64,000 nt of DNA from Ariolimax columbianus (GCA_036924085.1 JAVGWX010000004.1:38228293-38292292), one strand, 5' to 3'. Shown: positions 54,401 through 63,449, counted from the stretch's first letter. The notes: generated from the letters alone by a model not told the origin. Program-made: numbers and translations.

Positions 54401-57400
54401 AATTTCATGGCAGAGGCACTGAGGGCTGCAGTGGAAGAAATGGTGACAAGTAAAAGGAATGAAAGCCATATAGTCCTGCTCACAGATGCCCTGGTAACAG
54501 AACATACTGGCTACACAAAAAACCATGCCTATTACCAGTTGAACAGAAGAGAGCAGGTCATGGTCTTCAGACTTCGCACTGGCCACAATAGATTGAGGTA
54601 CCACCTATTCAACAAATTGAAGATATGTGGCACTGACGAATGCTCGTGTGGTACCGGGAAAATGACCACTGAACATTTGCTGCAAAACTGCCTGACATAC
54701 GAGGATCAGAGAAAGCAGATGTGGCCATCACCAGTGGCAACACTAGACAAGCTCTATGGCAGTGTAAACAGCCTCAGGATGACCGCTGCTTTTTTCGAAA
54801 AAATAAAGGTTGACGTCTGACAGTGTAAGAAGAAGAAGAACTCTTCTTCTTAGCAAGTCTGCTCTGTTGAAGCCTGTTATCCAGGATCACTTCGAGAAGG
54901 CGGAGAAGGGTCTTGACAGCTCTGGATCTCTGGCCTTGTCACTAGCAATCAGCTTCAGGTTGCTGACCACTACAGCTCATGCACTGCCCAGCATCTTGAT
55001 CCCAATAGCATTACAGGGCAGACATTGTTCTGGAATATCAATGCAAGAGAAGTATTGCCAGACCTAAACACTCACGGAGAAGGGAAGTCAAGACAATCCT
55101 AAAAAGCTATAGGAAGAATGTTGGGTAATCTGAAAAGGATGGCGTATGACATGAAGGTGTGGCGAGTGTTTGTTGAGGACCTATGGTCCGCAGGGAGTTG
55201 AAACGTTGTGATTTGATTGATAGTATTAGTAATACCAAAAAAGAAGAAATAATCAAGAAATATAGAAAGTTATTAACTCTAACAGCTACAGACAGGATGG
55301 TTCACAGGATTGATATTAATTAAATGGTATCAAATAGTGAAGATCATTAGTGATAAAGAGATCACTGGTACTGTTTAATCCAGAGTTGAGAAGTGATTAT
55401 GATGAAGAAGATGTGGTTGTAGAATAAGTTGCTTACTTTTAATTTGTGATTGCCTCATCAATTAAAATCATGCTTCACTGTTTCATTAGGCCATTCAGGC
55501 AGTCGTCAAGTCCAGAAAAACATGTCATAATAACATATCTGTTCACTAGACATATATTTTATATACATGGCATTGTTCAGTTTACCATGTGCCACATTGC
55601 TTTTTATACTTGTTACTGGTCTTCACATAGCAAATCTGGCATATTATAATTTTTTCCTTCATTTCCTCCAACAGAAATGTGGGACATTATTGGTGGGAAG
55701 CTTGTGGCATAACTTATAGTGTCTCGCAGTGCTGGTTTTTGTAGTACTTTCTTGTTCATGATAAGGATGTCAGTTCCATGCACAAACTTTCTTAGTTGCC
55801 TTTCAAGATATACATTATATTGATCCATGTCTATTCTTTACTCTTTAGTAATGAGCATTGAGATGTAAAGGGTACTTTGTTGAACTATTATTCTGTTGTA
55901 TATTCATTGTAATAATACACTTCTTAATTTTGGTATATGGTAGCACACATAAATATTCTAAGTAACATTTGTCTATTCTATGGCATTTTTCATTCATTTG
56001 GTATGGCCTCAATCTCTTATTTAGGGGATGGCATGGGCTAGTGGTTAAGTGACATGGATCACAATCCGAAGGTGCTGGATTCATTCAGCACCAGCCATTA
56101 CCCCGGGGAAGCTAACCCTTAGAAAATGCAGGAGGAAGCAAACCCTTACATAAAATGCACACAGAAGTCTGGTGCACTGGACTGACACGCGCAAAAGAAA
56201 AACATTAGTGCAATGCACATCACCTTGGCCAATTGAGAAATAAGGCGAACGCACCAAAAAATATTTTAAAATCTCTTATTCTATTGTGTTTTGATAACAT
56301 TTATCTCTTTCTTTTTATTTTGAATTGTTTCCTCGGGTCAGACAATGTCTCAATGATACTTCAATGCATATATTTTAGTTTTCATGCATTGATTCCAGGT
56401 CTCTTCCACACACCAGGAGGATCTAGAGGCGACATGACAAGCTTTAATTTGTTGAACCAGAAACAGGTTCTGCCAGTGTCACCTGCTCAGATTGACCCAT
56501 TCTTTACACAGGAGTAAGTCCTTCCTCTTTCACTTAGGTAGGGATTACTGACCGGCAGTGCATATGGCTTCCCTTTAATACTGGTGAATGTAAAAGTCAA
56601 TTCCTTTCTTGGGGCCGAAGATGCAGCAGTGAATGAGCTGACAGCAGCCAACGACTCATGGCTGCTTGCATCAAGGTTACCGATGCATAGACGACTAAGA
56701 CTCTACTCTGCCTCCAAGTGGTGACCCTGGAAATAGACTGCAATCATGCAGCCAGAATATGAAAATATGGATCAAAGGGGGAAAGCAAACCTAGTCCAAA
56801 AAATGTACTGCTAAAACTGGGTGCATGCTAATAGACAGAGATATCATAGCTTCTCTGTAAACTACGTCACAATGTACTTGTCAAGATGAATGCTTAAGAA
56901 GAAGAATTTCTTTTTTTAAAATATATATTTAAGTATCTTCTTCTTTCTCGTTCGTTCTCATTCTCCCGCTACCAAGCCATGAAAAGTGCTTTGCAAGTAG
57001 CAGGATGTAGTCTGGTGAACAGAATTCGGTGTGTCATAGGTTACCACTTGACTGCGATATTTGCACCTTTCGATCCGATACACCCGAGTTCATCGTGGCA
57101 TTTTTTAGTACCAGGTTAACCTGCCCTCTTCGGTCCCTTCTTCTTAGCCAGTCTGCTGTGTTGCAGCCTGTTATCCAGATCCACCGCGTGGATGTGTAGA
57201 AGGATCTTGGCAGCTCTGGTTTGCTGGCCCTGATGCTAGCTGTTAGCTATGGGTCGCTAACCGCTGTAGCTCATGCCTTGCTCAGCATCTTGATCCGATA
57301 TTTAAGTATAATTATCTTGCTTTGCTTTTTTTATTTGCATGATGGGAAAAGGTTTCTACTTAAAATGATACTTCAGCAGAGTTGCACGCACAAAAAGATG

Positions 57401-60400
57401 TTCACACCTGTATTAAGTGAGCAAACTTTGTGCAGTAATTATTGAACAGGTAATCTGTGTTAGTTAAGAACATCTGCTACTGTTGTAAAGCAGAAATAAT
57501 TATTTTAAAACTAAAAGAAAATAGTCATTACATTATTTTCCTTTGTTGGCCACCAACTGACAAATTGTACCAAGCATCAAATGTTGCCTGGTCCGGCAGA
57601 GTATTCGCTAGATTTTTGTTCTGATTTCATGAATATTAGTTGCCATGTAGGGCTAGGGTATGCAAAAAATGTTGCTGTTCATAGCATGGACAAGGAGTTG
57701 TTGGCAGATACATTAATTTTTCTCTCAATAAATCAAATTTTGCGATTCAAAGCTAGTGTAAAATCTATATAGTTCAGAAACATGTTTGTAGGGCTGCATA
57801 GCGAAATGGCTAGTGACACAGCCCACAAACCAAACATTCAATTGTTTGGATTCAGCAAGACAGCACACCCAATGGGAATTAAGTTTTATTTTTAAAATGT
57901 GGGCTGAAGTTGGATGCACAGGATATTGAGGCGTAAAAACACAGTATGGTGTACTCCACCTTAGGAAATAAGATGAATGAGAAGAAAACATGGCATGCAG
58001 CTATGAGTATCACATTCAGATTATAGACCTTCACAAACAAATGTCTGTCGCATACTTCATATTAGATGGCCAGAATTACTAACAAATACAGATCTGTGGC
58101 AAAGAACACATCAACCATTACACCTGGAATTTGTGGACAGTAGAGATGGATAGGACACACCCTCAGTTAGAAGACTGACAATATAGCCAGATATGCACTA
58201 GATTATAATCCACATGTAGGGAGAATAGAACAACTTGAGTTTTATGGGTGGAATGCAAGAAGACAGTTTAAAAAAAGGAATAAGTGAAGAGTATCTGTGG
58301 TAGCCTTATACTCTTAGTGGCACCACATGGATAAAGTAAGTTTGTTTACTTAATGGATGTGTTATTTATTTCAGAGACTTAAAATCTGGTGATGTTCTGG
58401 ATGAAACATGGGTTACAGTTTTTGGGTAAGTGAATGTTTTAACTTTGACCTAGTAATTATTACACTTTTTTTTGTGCATTGTAATATTGATGCAAAATTC
58501 TTAGCCAAGATTTTTTTTTTAAATTTTAATGAATAGACCTTGCAATAACAAATACAATTTATACTAAATTGATATATAAAATAATTAACTAACTAAATTG
58601 ATTGTTATATTATTTTGGGAGATGGGGTAGCACAGTGGATAGTGCGCTGGCATCCCAGCTGAGTGATCTGGGATTAGTCCCCAATTAGTACAGGATTTTT
58701 TGTTTTATCGCCAAAAAAAAAACAGCATCCTGGGTCGACCCCACCTCAAAATTGGGTACCATAACAATCTGGGAAGTAAAGATGGTTAGTGTGAGGCTGA
58801 CCATATCACCCTTAGTGTGCTGTTGGCCAAGATAATATGGGCCCAACACCATATTCCCTATATGCTACACAGGCTACATGTAAATGACATCTTTACTTTT
58901 TGTTTGAGTAGCAGCCACAACAGACACAGCATGTTGGAAGGCAAACTAACTTCAGTACTCCTAATTCCTACTTCTTAAGAGCAAGATAATCGACACACCT
59001 TTAAGCAACACATGCTAATCTAATAAAACTGATAACCCTTCATGGTCCAAAGGACTTGTGAATAGTGGTAGACCTACCAGGCTGGGACAAATATCAAAAA
59101 TTAAATTGACAATAAACATACATGGTGCCATGATTTAAGACCAGACTGTCTAAAAATAAATGGTCCCATTGCAGAGTGTTAAGTCAGGTAAATAAAAATA
59201 GAATCCTAGACTGCGTACTGCAGTAACTGCATAGGCAAACCACACTTATCCTCAGCACTATAAATTCACCTAGCAATAAGAAAGGGCTGTAGTGATAGTT
59301 TCCAAGTGGTTTCTGTTTATTGTTTAGTACACACTTGTTGGTTGTGGCTGTACATCTATGGGGTAATTTGTTTCAGCATAATATGTTCTATTCTCTCTAG
59401 GTTGACTGATGTACTTACACTTTATATTAATAAAGATGATCTATTCTCTCTAGGTTGACTGATGTACATACACTTTATATTAATAAAGATGATCTATTCT
59501 CTCTAGGTTGACTGATGTACATACACTTTATATTAATAAAGATGATCTATTCTCTATGGGTTGACTGATGTACATACACTTTATATTAATAAAGATGGTC
59601 TATTATCTCTAGGTTGACTGATGTACATACACTTTATATTAATAAAGATGATCTATTCTCTCTGGGTTGACTGATGTACATACACTTTATATTAATAAAG
59701 ATGATCTATTCTCTCTGGGTTGACTGATGTACATACACTTTATATTAATAAAGATGGTCTATTCTCTCTAGGTTGACTGATGTACATACACTTTATATTA
59801 ATAAAGATGATCTATTCTCTCTGGGTTGACTGATGTACATACACTTTATATTAATAAAGATGATCTATTCTCTCTGGGTTGACTGATGTACATACACTTT
59901 ATATTAATAAAGATGGTCTATTCTCTCTAGGTTGACTGATGTACATACACTTTATATTAATAAAGATGATCTATTCTCTCTGGGTTGACTGATGTACATA
60001 CACTTTATATTAATAAAGATGATCTATTCTCTCTGGGTTGACTGATGTACATACACTTTATATTAATGTCAGATTTCCTCCTGGAGCTACATCATTTATC
60101 CTGCAACAGTTCTCACAATATGGCACTGTTCTCAAACATGTGGTAAGCTCTTTTCTTCGCATTCAGATTTATAACTTACTTGTTGGTGGATGAAGTAATC
60201 TAAATAGGATGAAATGAAAATTTTAAAAAGAAATATTTGGCAAAAGGTGGAAGATTGAACATCCAAATTTTTACGGAAATCCTGGTATTCTTCTCTTCTT
60301 CCTCGTTCTCAAACTCTCGCTACCAAGCCCTGAAAATGACTTTGTAAGTAGCAGAATGTATTCTGCAGAACAGAATGCGTTGTGTTGTAGTTAACAGCTT

Positions 60401-63400
60401 GACTGTAATATTTGCACCTTTCGGCCCAACACGTTCATCTTCAGCATGACATATTTTGGTACCGGGTTAGCTTTCCTTCTTCGATCTCTTCTCCTTAGCC
60501 AGTCTGCTCTGTTGCAGCCTGTTATCCAGGATCAGCACGTGGAGGTGTAGAAGGATGCCTTAGGTTGCTGACTCTGACACTAGCAGTCAGCTTTGAATTG
60601 CTGACCGCTACTGCTCATGTACTGCAGAAATCCTGGTATTTAACCAGGTAGGTCAGTGTCTAATGCCAGGTAGCCAAAAATTATCCTTTCGTTCTGCAAA
60701 TACATTTGGTTGACCCTTAGTAAGTACCATCACATGATTTTCCTTGTTTGTCTTTCTGACTCATATTTGACTATTTAATAGTAAGTTTGTAGGGGGTTTC
60801 CTTGACCAAAAGAAGGTGCAATTCTGGGGATATCCAGCCTCCAGGAGTTTTTCTGTTGACATTTAGCCTACCCAACAGTATAGGGCCTGCACCCTGTATT
60901 TAGCAGTGCTGGTAATCGCAAAGTTGTCATTGTGTTAGATCCTGCTACTTTGTGTTCCCCACCATCACCTCTAGGAAGTATGTCAACATCAATGTTTTAA
61001 TATTTGTAACGACATTATTTAGAAGATTATTCATGTCAACATGAGTAGTTATCCAGACTTTTTTTTCTTTGATTGCTCTTTGTAAATTATCCATTTGATT
61101 CAGTTGCGCATCAGTTCAACTGTTCAACCTTACTCCATGTTAAATTTGAACACGTCTTTCAAGAATCAGAATGAAATTTGTCAATGACTCTACTGTGCTT
61201 CATTTTCTTACATACTTACCAAAGTTGTTGGTCAATGCATAATTTCCTTGATTTCAAATGAGTTGAAAGATTCACCAGTATTGAATATCTTATGTCACTC
61301 GTACTGGTTTTAAAAATATATTTCTTCTTTGCCTCCTTCTATTGTTGTCTCAGCTCTCACCATCAATGTTTCACCATCGACCAGTCACACATCACTGACC
61401 TCACCCATACTGACAATATAGTTTTGGTTGGCCCAGACAACACAGCACTGCAACGGTCTCTCGGATATCTAGTCTGTGAAACAACAAAGATGGGCTTATT
61501 GTTATCTTGGGCCAAGACTAAGTCCAAAACCCATCGGCTTTTACATAGAATCTATGAGTATAGCAATTCATGGCCACACTGCGAAGATCATCAATGAATT
61601 TATATACCTGGGTAGCACAATCGCATCTGACGGCCGCAGTAGCTCAAAACACGTCAAGGCAGATTGGGCCCACCGTCTCCACAATGGGTGATCTGCGCAG
61701 CGTGTGGAACATTACCGGCTTTTCCCTACAATTCAAACTATACATCTGTCAGACATATGTGATCCTCATACTCCTGCATGGCTCCAGGACCTGGAAACTG
61801 CTTAAACGTGACATCAAGCCTTGAGGCTTTTGATATGTGCATCCAGCAACGCATTCTTGGAATTCAATGGCACGACCTTGTTCACAATTCTGAGGTCACC
61901 ACGCGGACAAACAAGCAGCACGTGTACATAACAGTGGTCCATCGATGCAACTGGCCATTGAGGCATAAGCGAACATTATTATTATTGTTAACACCTCTCC
62001 TCTATTTTTAACCCACACACCTTGTAATACTATGTTCTAAAATGTGTATTGTTTTTTGGAGGAGGGATTTTACTTTTGTATTCATGTCCCTCTGGAATTT
62101 AGAACTACATTAATTATATCTATTATCTATATATACAGTTGATAATTACTCAGTTTTGTGTATATTTATTGTCTTTATAAAAATTGTTAGCTCTTCTCTT
62201 TAACTTCAGTATGAGCAGTTGATCACTTTGCAGGAAGCCTGCACATAAACATGTATGTGATATTTCTGTGTTAGTTCCTGTATCACCTTCTTATACATAA
62301 AGGTTACTAACCCCAATGCATAATACTCCTTGTTCTATTTTTACCACACACCTATTTGAGGGCAATTTGTAGTTCTTTATTTCCCAGTTAGGAGTCATGT
62401 GATACACACAGGGAATGAATGGGGGGGGGGGGGGGGGGGGGGGTCTGAATATGGCGCTTCTCAGAAATATACCTACTATATGACCCTTAATGTAGATGAA
62501 AGCAAGCAAACACATAAGACACATAAAGAAAGAAATTACATGGACAAATAAAAAGTGCACTTCAAGCAAATGTTTCTAATATTTTCATTGTATATATATA
62601 TATATGTTAGTATATAAATCACTGGACTGAATGGCCACTTTGTGTATATGAGGTATATTTATGCTGTTTGCAGATTCCACCAGAGTGCAACTGGATACAC
62701 ATTCATTACTTATCCAAGCTGCAAGCAAAGAAAGCTCTCAGTAAAGATGGAAAGATCTTCGGAGGTTGTTTGAAAATTGGTGTTACTCCCTGCATAGAAA
62801 AGGTAGTGTTTTTTAACTCCTACTTTCTGCATCCTCGTGTATCTTTGTTTAATAACTATGTGCAATCTAATTGTAAAGTCATGTCAGTTAGTTTTTGTTG
62901 TGAAACCATGTTCTTTGAGTCTGTTTTTTTTTTCTGTCTGTCAAATTTTTGTTTTCTTGTTTGCCTTGTTTCTTAAGGCAAGGTGAGTTGTACTGTTTTT
63001 TTTGTACCACACCATCCCCCAGTCTTTGATATTACTTTATTTATCAATCATGTATGCTATGTCTTTCAAAAGCTTTTATTATATTCATATGTATTTGTTA
63101 TATTATTTTTTTGTCATCTGCAACTATTTCTTTGTCCACCATGTCCTTCTTTGTATTCTACCTATGTATCTGTATACTTTTTGTTCTTCACTGTGTGCCT
63201 TTTAAAAATATTGCGTGTGTTTTTCTTATACCTGTCTGATGTATGTCTTTGCCATAAATGTTTCTACATTTTTGTATCCTGGTATGTGTCTGAAGTTTTA
63301 GCACGATTTTTATCATTATTGAATGAACATGTTACCAGGTAATGTCCTTTAGATATTTGAATTATTGTTGTTTAATGTTCATGGGGGGAAGTGAATCACC

Positions 63401-63449
63401 TTGTAAGTTGTGTGCTATTTTCTTTCAGGATTCTACCCCATGTATTAGA
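45350..63449 (+). CDS. NUP35: NUP35 / Nup53 nucleoporin (9 exons; both ends missing)
   Basis: NUP35 is an inner-ring nuclear pore protein that links NUP93, NUP155 and the membrane nucleoporin NDC1. Exons: 45350-45459, 46027-46133, 49002-49083, 52141-52225, 56399-56513, 58375-58425, 60073-60142, 62674-62802, 63429-63449; phases agree throughout (257 codons). The N-terminal part is Ser/Pro-rich with [19 protein letters not shown], matching the human FLPGFLMGD motif. [11 protein letters not shown] precedes the RRM, which begins [20 protein letters not shown] and ends [20 protein letters not shown] and IGVTPCIEK. The human protein has 326 residues. The start exon is not found, and the C-terminal part with the membrane-binding helix lies beyond the window. 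The RRM of this family dimerises rather than binding RNA. Confidence 0.92.
45600..45870 (+). mobile_element. LINE-N3 C-terminal end and tail
   Basis: Reads [20 protein letters not shown] and CPLNRK, the CxCG...H...C motif, then [19 protein letters not shown] in broken frames. The 3' end TTCTGAACGCAAAGAAGAAA resembles the SINE-C and -D tails. Lies in a NUP35 intron. Confidence 0.7.
46027..46133 (+). CDS. NUP35: NUP35 exon 2 of those seen
   Basis: Acceptor CTTTCACTCAG, donor GTTAGT. Encodes [20 protein letters not shown] and [16 protein letters not shown] second AG five bases in would run into a stop, which decides the acceptor. Confidence 0.85.
46595..47420 (-). mobile_element. RTE-type LINE, end of reverse transcriptase
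   Basis: The minus strand carries the same order as 37405-38270 (cytidine-rich antisense GTGTCGTCTGTGTATCGTAA near 47308 equals YTDDTV-type residues; GAGCAAAGTATTTGCATTTT near 46765 equals the FGH-type block). Many frameshifts. Confidence 0.65.
47570..47925 (+). mobile_element. SINE-B copy, full length
   Basis: GGAAAGGAAGACTAATGTCT, GACAAGACCCTCACTTTGGC, CCCTGGAAACATGCTG, GATGAAGCCAAGCATAGC, CCCGCCACTTAACGTCCTTT and CGTGGGCATTCTCAAACAAC. Confidence 0.85.
48050..48690 (-). mobile_element. RTE-type LINE, reverse transcriptase C-terminus
   Basis: Minus strand: [20 protein letters not shown] near 48530, [29 protein letters not shown] near 48370, then a [12 protein letters not shown] block near 48190 and GQPRRSWIE near 48110. 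Frameshifted. Related to 21190-21545. Confidence 0.72.
49002..49083 (+). CDS. NUP35: NUP35 exon 3 of those seen
   Basis: Acceptor CTGATTTTACAG, donor GTGAGT. Encodes [20 protein letters not shown] and AQEVSY, matching the human GAPPVRSIYDD region. Confidence 0.9.
49140..49405 (+). mobile_element. CR1 3' end
   Basis: Encodes [29 protein letters not shown] and [10 protein letters not shown] before a stop, then AACTGGTTGTATATAAACTC and GTATAAAGACATCAAGTTAA. Confidence 0.85.
49425..49800. repeat. Unnamed repeat I, longer copy
   Basis: Begins with a CTTCTTCTTC tail. Shares several blocks with 40395-40560, among them CCAGTGGCAAGACATTC. No clear coding capacity; may be a minus-strand SINE or LINE UTR. 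Confidence 0.45.
50190..50450 (-). mobile_element. SINE-D copy, tail lost
   Basis: Plus strand: CAGCAAGGCTGTGAAATCTA (core end), CACATCTGATTTTAGCACAT, TTGCCTTCCCTCTTTGATCC, CAGCTCATTTACTGCCCCAT (head). Confidence 0.72.
50480..50700. repeat. Unnamed dispersed repeat J, second copy
   Basis: Loosely matches 18880-19060 (GGTTGCACATGAGACTAGCA, GATTCAGGCTTAATGCAAAT). No coding signal. Confidence 0.45.
50830..51655 (-). mobile_element. LINE-N2, reverse transcriptase end plus RNase H
   Basis: From 51650 the minus strand reads [54 protein letters not shown] and [12 protein letters not shown], similar to the thumb region of LINE-N1 but a separate family. After a tiny insertion (51224-51258) and frameshifts comes [17 protein letters not shown] (RNase H start) and [20 protein letters not shown] (catalytic Glu region) near 51000-50860. 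Confidence 0.8.
51224..51258 (-). mobile_element. 35-bp insertion made only of a SINE-F/LINE tail
   Basis: Flanked on both sides by GGTTTAGCTTC (51213-51223 and 51259-51269). On the minus strand the insert is a TTC run followed by GTACGCTGGTTACAGCGATA; on the plus strand ATCGCTGTAACCAGCGTACG and GAAGAAGAAGAA. It contains the CGCTG/CAGCG hairpin and GAA tail of SINE-F, oriented plus, opposite to its host LINE-N2. Confidence 0.88.
51740..51990 (-). mobile_element. LINE C-terminal remnant
   Basis: Minus strand: [22 protein letters not shown] Cys/His motif near 51930, then [20 protein letters not shown] and [13 protein letters not shown]. One frameshift. Similar in plan to LINE-N4. Confidence 0.6.
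52141..52225 (+). CDS. NUP35: NUP35 exon 4 of those seen
   Basis: Acceptor CACCCATTTCAG, donor GTTTAT. Encodes [20 protein letters not shown] and STPAPPTT. Ser/Thr/Pro-rich, as before the RRM in NUP35. Confidence 0.87.
52591..53013 (-). mobile_element. LINE-N4, 5' truncated
   Basis: Flanked by GGAAACCAGCT (52580-52590 and 53014-53024). Minus strand: [20 protein letters not shown] near 52990, then [60 protein letters not shown]. Tail AAGCGAACAAAAGAAGAAG, like the SINE-C tail. Confidence 0.87.
53237..54217 (+). CDS. LINE-N1 reverse transcriptase fragment
   Basis: Copies element RNA into DNA at a nicked target. Visible: [20 protein letters not shown] (RT block 4), [11 protein letters not shown] (block 5, catalytic Asp pair), [17 protein letters not shown] (block 6), [20 protein letters not shown] (block 7), then the thumb ([18 protein letters not shown]). 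The finger region and any endonuclease are missing by 5' truncation, so the true start is absent; the first ATG at 53270 is only internal. The clade is one with RNase H after RT, of the I or jockey group in a wide sense. It ends at TAA 54215-54217. Confidence 0.9.
   Translation, partial: TLIAQEIEDEQMSKKVTLEQGVPQGGVLSPTLFLVYINNITENIPRRVHSSMFADDLAMWTSEKNLTIASNRMQQALTSLEEWANSWLVKINEEKTTCTIFSLSNKPQNTTISLNGKYQRPNDNPNYLGVTFDRRMTWKSQIERNRIRARERMAIMRKLAGTSWGADESILKKLYTGRVRPVLEYGIAAWTTAAKANFEDKISKLQNQAIRVITGGMKSTPIVELEKITKLQSITDRRDCRAQQQAEKLRRLTDHPMHQRLNNFGNGKLKRRNFAEIAKAKINEDPMNALTTPKPIPTVRTPTWRQHIFPEVEENIPGIGNKNSQT
54269..54820 (+). CDS. LINE-N1 RNase H (deleted) and C-terminal Cys/His region
   Basis: In frame with the RT part. 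Starts near [20 protein letters not shown] (first catalytic Asp), goes on to [17 protein letters not shown] (Glu) and HIVLLTDAL (second Asp), then jumps to [20 protein letters not shown]. Compared with the copy at 9234-9869, the stretch with [20 protein letters not shown] is deleted, so this RNase H is not functional. The end has [19 protein letters not shown]. Confidence 0.88.
   Translation: MDWTHAYTDGSVTNTTQNGGAGVFLSLPNGRKITLSVATGKYTSNFMAEALRAAVEEMVTSKRNESHIVLLTDALVTEHTGYTKNHAYYQLNRREQVMVFRLRTGHNRLRYHLFNKLKICGTDECSCGTGKMTTEHLLQNCLTYEDQRKQMWPSPVATLDKLYGSVNSLRMTAAFFEKIKVDV
55011..56010. other. NUP35 intron, no recognised element
   Basis: A faint RTE-like end near 55030-55200 ([19 protein letters not shown]) is possible but weak. 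The rest is AT-rich with nothing named. Confidence 0.3.
56022..56269 (+). mobile_element. SINE-A copy, full length
   Basis: Flanked by AATCTCTTATT (56011-56021 and 56270-56280). Head GGCATGGGCTAGTGGTTAAG, core CAGAAGTCTGGTGCACTGGA, end ATAAGGCGAACGCACC and an A run. The B-box region is partly lost (GGATTCATTCAGC). Confidence 0.9.
56399..56513 (+). CDS. NUP35: NUP35 exon 5 of those seen
   Basis: Acceptor TTGATTCCAG, donor GTAAGT. Encodes [48 protein letters not shown] matches the human SPAQLDPFYTQ. Confidence 0.94.
56614..56905 (+). mobile_element. SINE-D copy
   Basis: GGGGCCGAAGATGCAGCAGT (head), GATGCATAGACGACTAAGAC, ACTGCTAAAACTGGGTGCAT (altered core), AAGATGAATGCTTAAGAAGA (tail). Confidence 0.76.
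56938..57297 (-). mobile_element. SINE-C copy, full length
   Basis: Plus strand: CTTCTTTCTCGTTCGTTCTC (tail), GATATTTGCACCTTTCGATC (core), GCTCTGGTTTGCTGGCCCTG and CTCAGCATCTTGATCCG (head). Confidence 0.83.
57792..57985 (+). mobile_element. Degenerate SINE-A
   Basis: GGGCTGCATAGCGAAATGGC, ATGTGGGCTGAAGTTGGATG, CACCTTAGGAAATAAGATGA follow the SINE-A order with many changes. An older copy. Confidence 0.6.
58010..58330 (+). mobile_element. RTE-type LINE C-terminal end
   Basis: [39 protein letters not shown] and VSVVALYS follow the order of an RTE C-terminus (R-GH-LR, ALDYNP, VVALCS) with stops. Confidence 0.65.
58375..58425 (+). CDS. NUP35: NUP35 exon 6 of those seen (51 bp)
   Basis: Acceptor TTATTTATTTCAG, donor GTAAGT. 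Encodes [16 protein letters not shown], the first strand of the RRM. The Gly after VTVF is split with the next exon. Confidence 0.94.
58618..58880 (+). mobile_element. SINE-G, another tRNA-like head
   Basis: GATGGGGTAGCACAGTGGAT resembles an A box, and GGGATTAGTCCCC about 35 bases on resembles a weakened B box. The body (GGGTACCATAACAATCTGGG, AAGTAAAGATGGTTAGTGTG) is unlike SINE-A to -D. Only one copy here, so calling it a SINE rests on the head. Confidence 0.5.
58890..59385. other. NUP35 intron, no recognised element
   Basis: AT-rich sequence before the minisatellite. No repeat or coding signal. Confidence 0.35.
59390..60067. repeat. Minisatellite, 53 bp unit, ending at a NUP35 exon
   Basis: About 13 copies of a 53-base unit (CTATTCTCTCTAGGTTGACT, GATGTACATACACTTTATAT, TAATAAAGATGAT). 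Copies differ by G/A at two sites in a partly alternating pattern. The last copy breaks off at TTTATATTAATG, five bases from the exon at 60073. Confidence 0.95.
60073..60142 (+). CDS. NUP35: NUP35 exon 7 of those seen (RRM)
   Basis: Acceptor TTAATGTCAG, poor in pyrimidines because the minisatellite lies upstream; donor GTAAGC. Encodes [20 protein letters not shown] and KHV, matching human FPQASASYILLQFAQYG. Confidence 0.94.
60288..60640 (-). mobile_element. SINE-C copy, full length
   Basis: Plus strand: TTCTTCTCTTCTTCCTCGTT (tail), AATATTTGCACCTTTCGGCC (core), CAGCCTGTTATCCAGGATCA, ACCGCTACTGCTCATGTACT (head). Confidence 0.83.
60645..61350. other. NUP35 intron, no recognised element
   Basis: No named repeat or coding frame. 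Confidence 0.3.
61355..62000 (+). mobile_element. RTE-type LINE, end of reverse transcriptase
   Basis: [20 protein letters not shown] (RT active-site block with DDI changed to TDNI), [58 protein letters not shown]. At least three frameshifts. Related to 640-1107. Confidence 0.8.
62421..62443. repeat. Poly-G run of 23
   Basis: 23 consecutive G on the plus strand, in a NUP35 intron. Confidence 0.97.
62674..62802 (+). CDS. NUP35: NUP35 exon 8 of those seen (end of RRM)
   Basis: Acceptor TGCTGTTTGCAG, donor GTAGTG. Encodes [43 protein letters not shown]. This is the most conserved NUP35 segment. Confidence 0.95.
63429..63449 (+). CDS. NUP35: Candidate 21-bp NUP35 microexon
   Basis: ATTTTCTTTCAG before and GTAAGT after a 21-base stretch encoding DSTPCIR. 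It keeps phase 0 from the previous exon. Splice signals are good, but the residues have no clear match in the human protein after CIDK. Confidence 0.5.

Larger units (their letters stand above)
53237..54840 (+). mobile_element. LINE-N1, young 5'-truncated copy
   Basis: 1604 bp between CTCTTCTTC at 53228-53236 and 54841-54849. Contains RT from just before the QG motif, RNase H, the C-terminal Cys/His motif and the tail GTAAGAAGAAGAAGAA. The frame is open from the left edge to 54214, broken by one TAA, then open again in the same frame to 54820. RNase H lacks most of its second half. Confidence 0.93.
53035..55010 (-). mobile_element. SINE-C split by LINE-N1
   Basis: Left part 53035-53236: CTTCTTCTTCGTTAATTCTC (tail) to TAGCCTACCCTCTTTGAGCT. 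Right part 54841-55010: TCTTAGCAAGTCTGCTCTGT to CCAGCATCTTGATCCC (head). The SINE reads through at CTCTTCTTC, which is duplicated on both sides of the LINE. Confidence 0.88.

Noticed and set aside
59390..60067. Regular repeats that might suggest a CRISPR array
   Set aside because: Units are contiguous 53-base tandem copies without unique spacers, in animal DNA between NUP35 exons.
62983..63342. 119-codon hydrophobic frame
   Set aside because: Low-complexity T-rich intron sequence (Phe, Leu, Tyr runs) between NUP35 exons; another overlapping frame is equally open.
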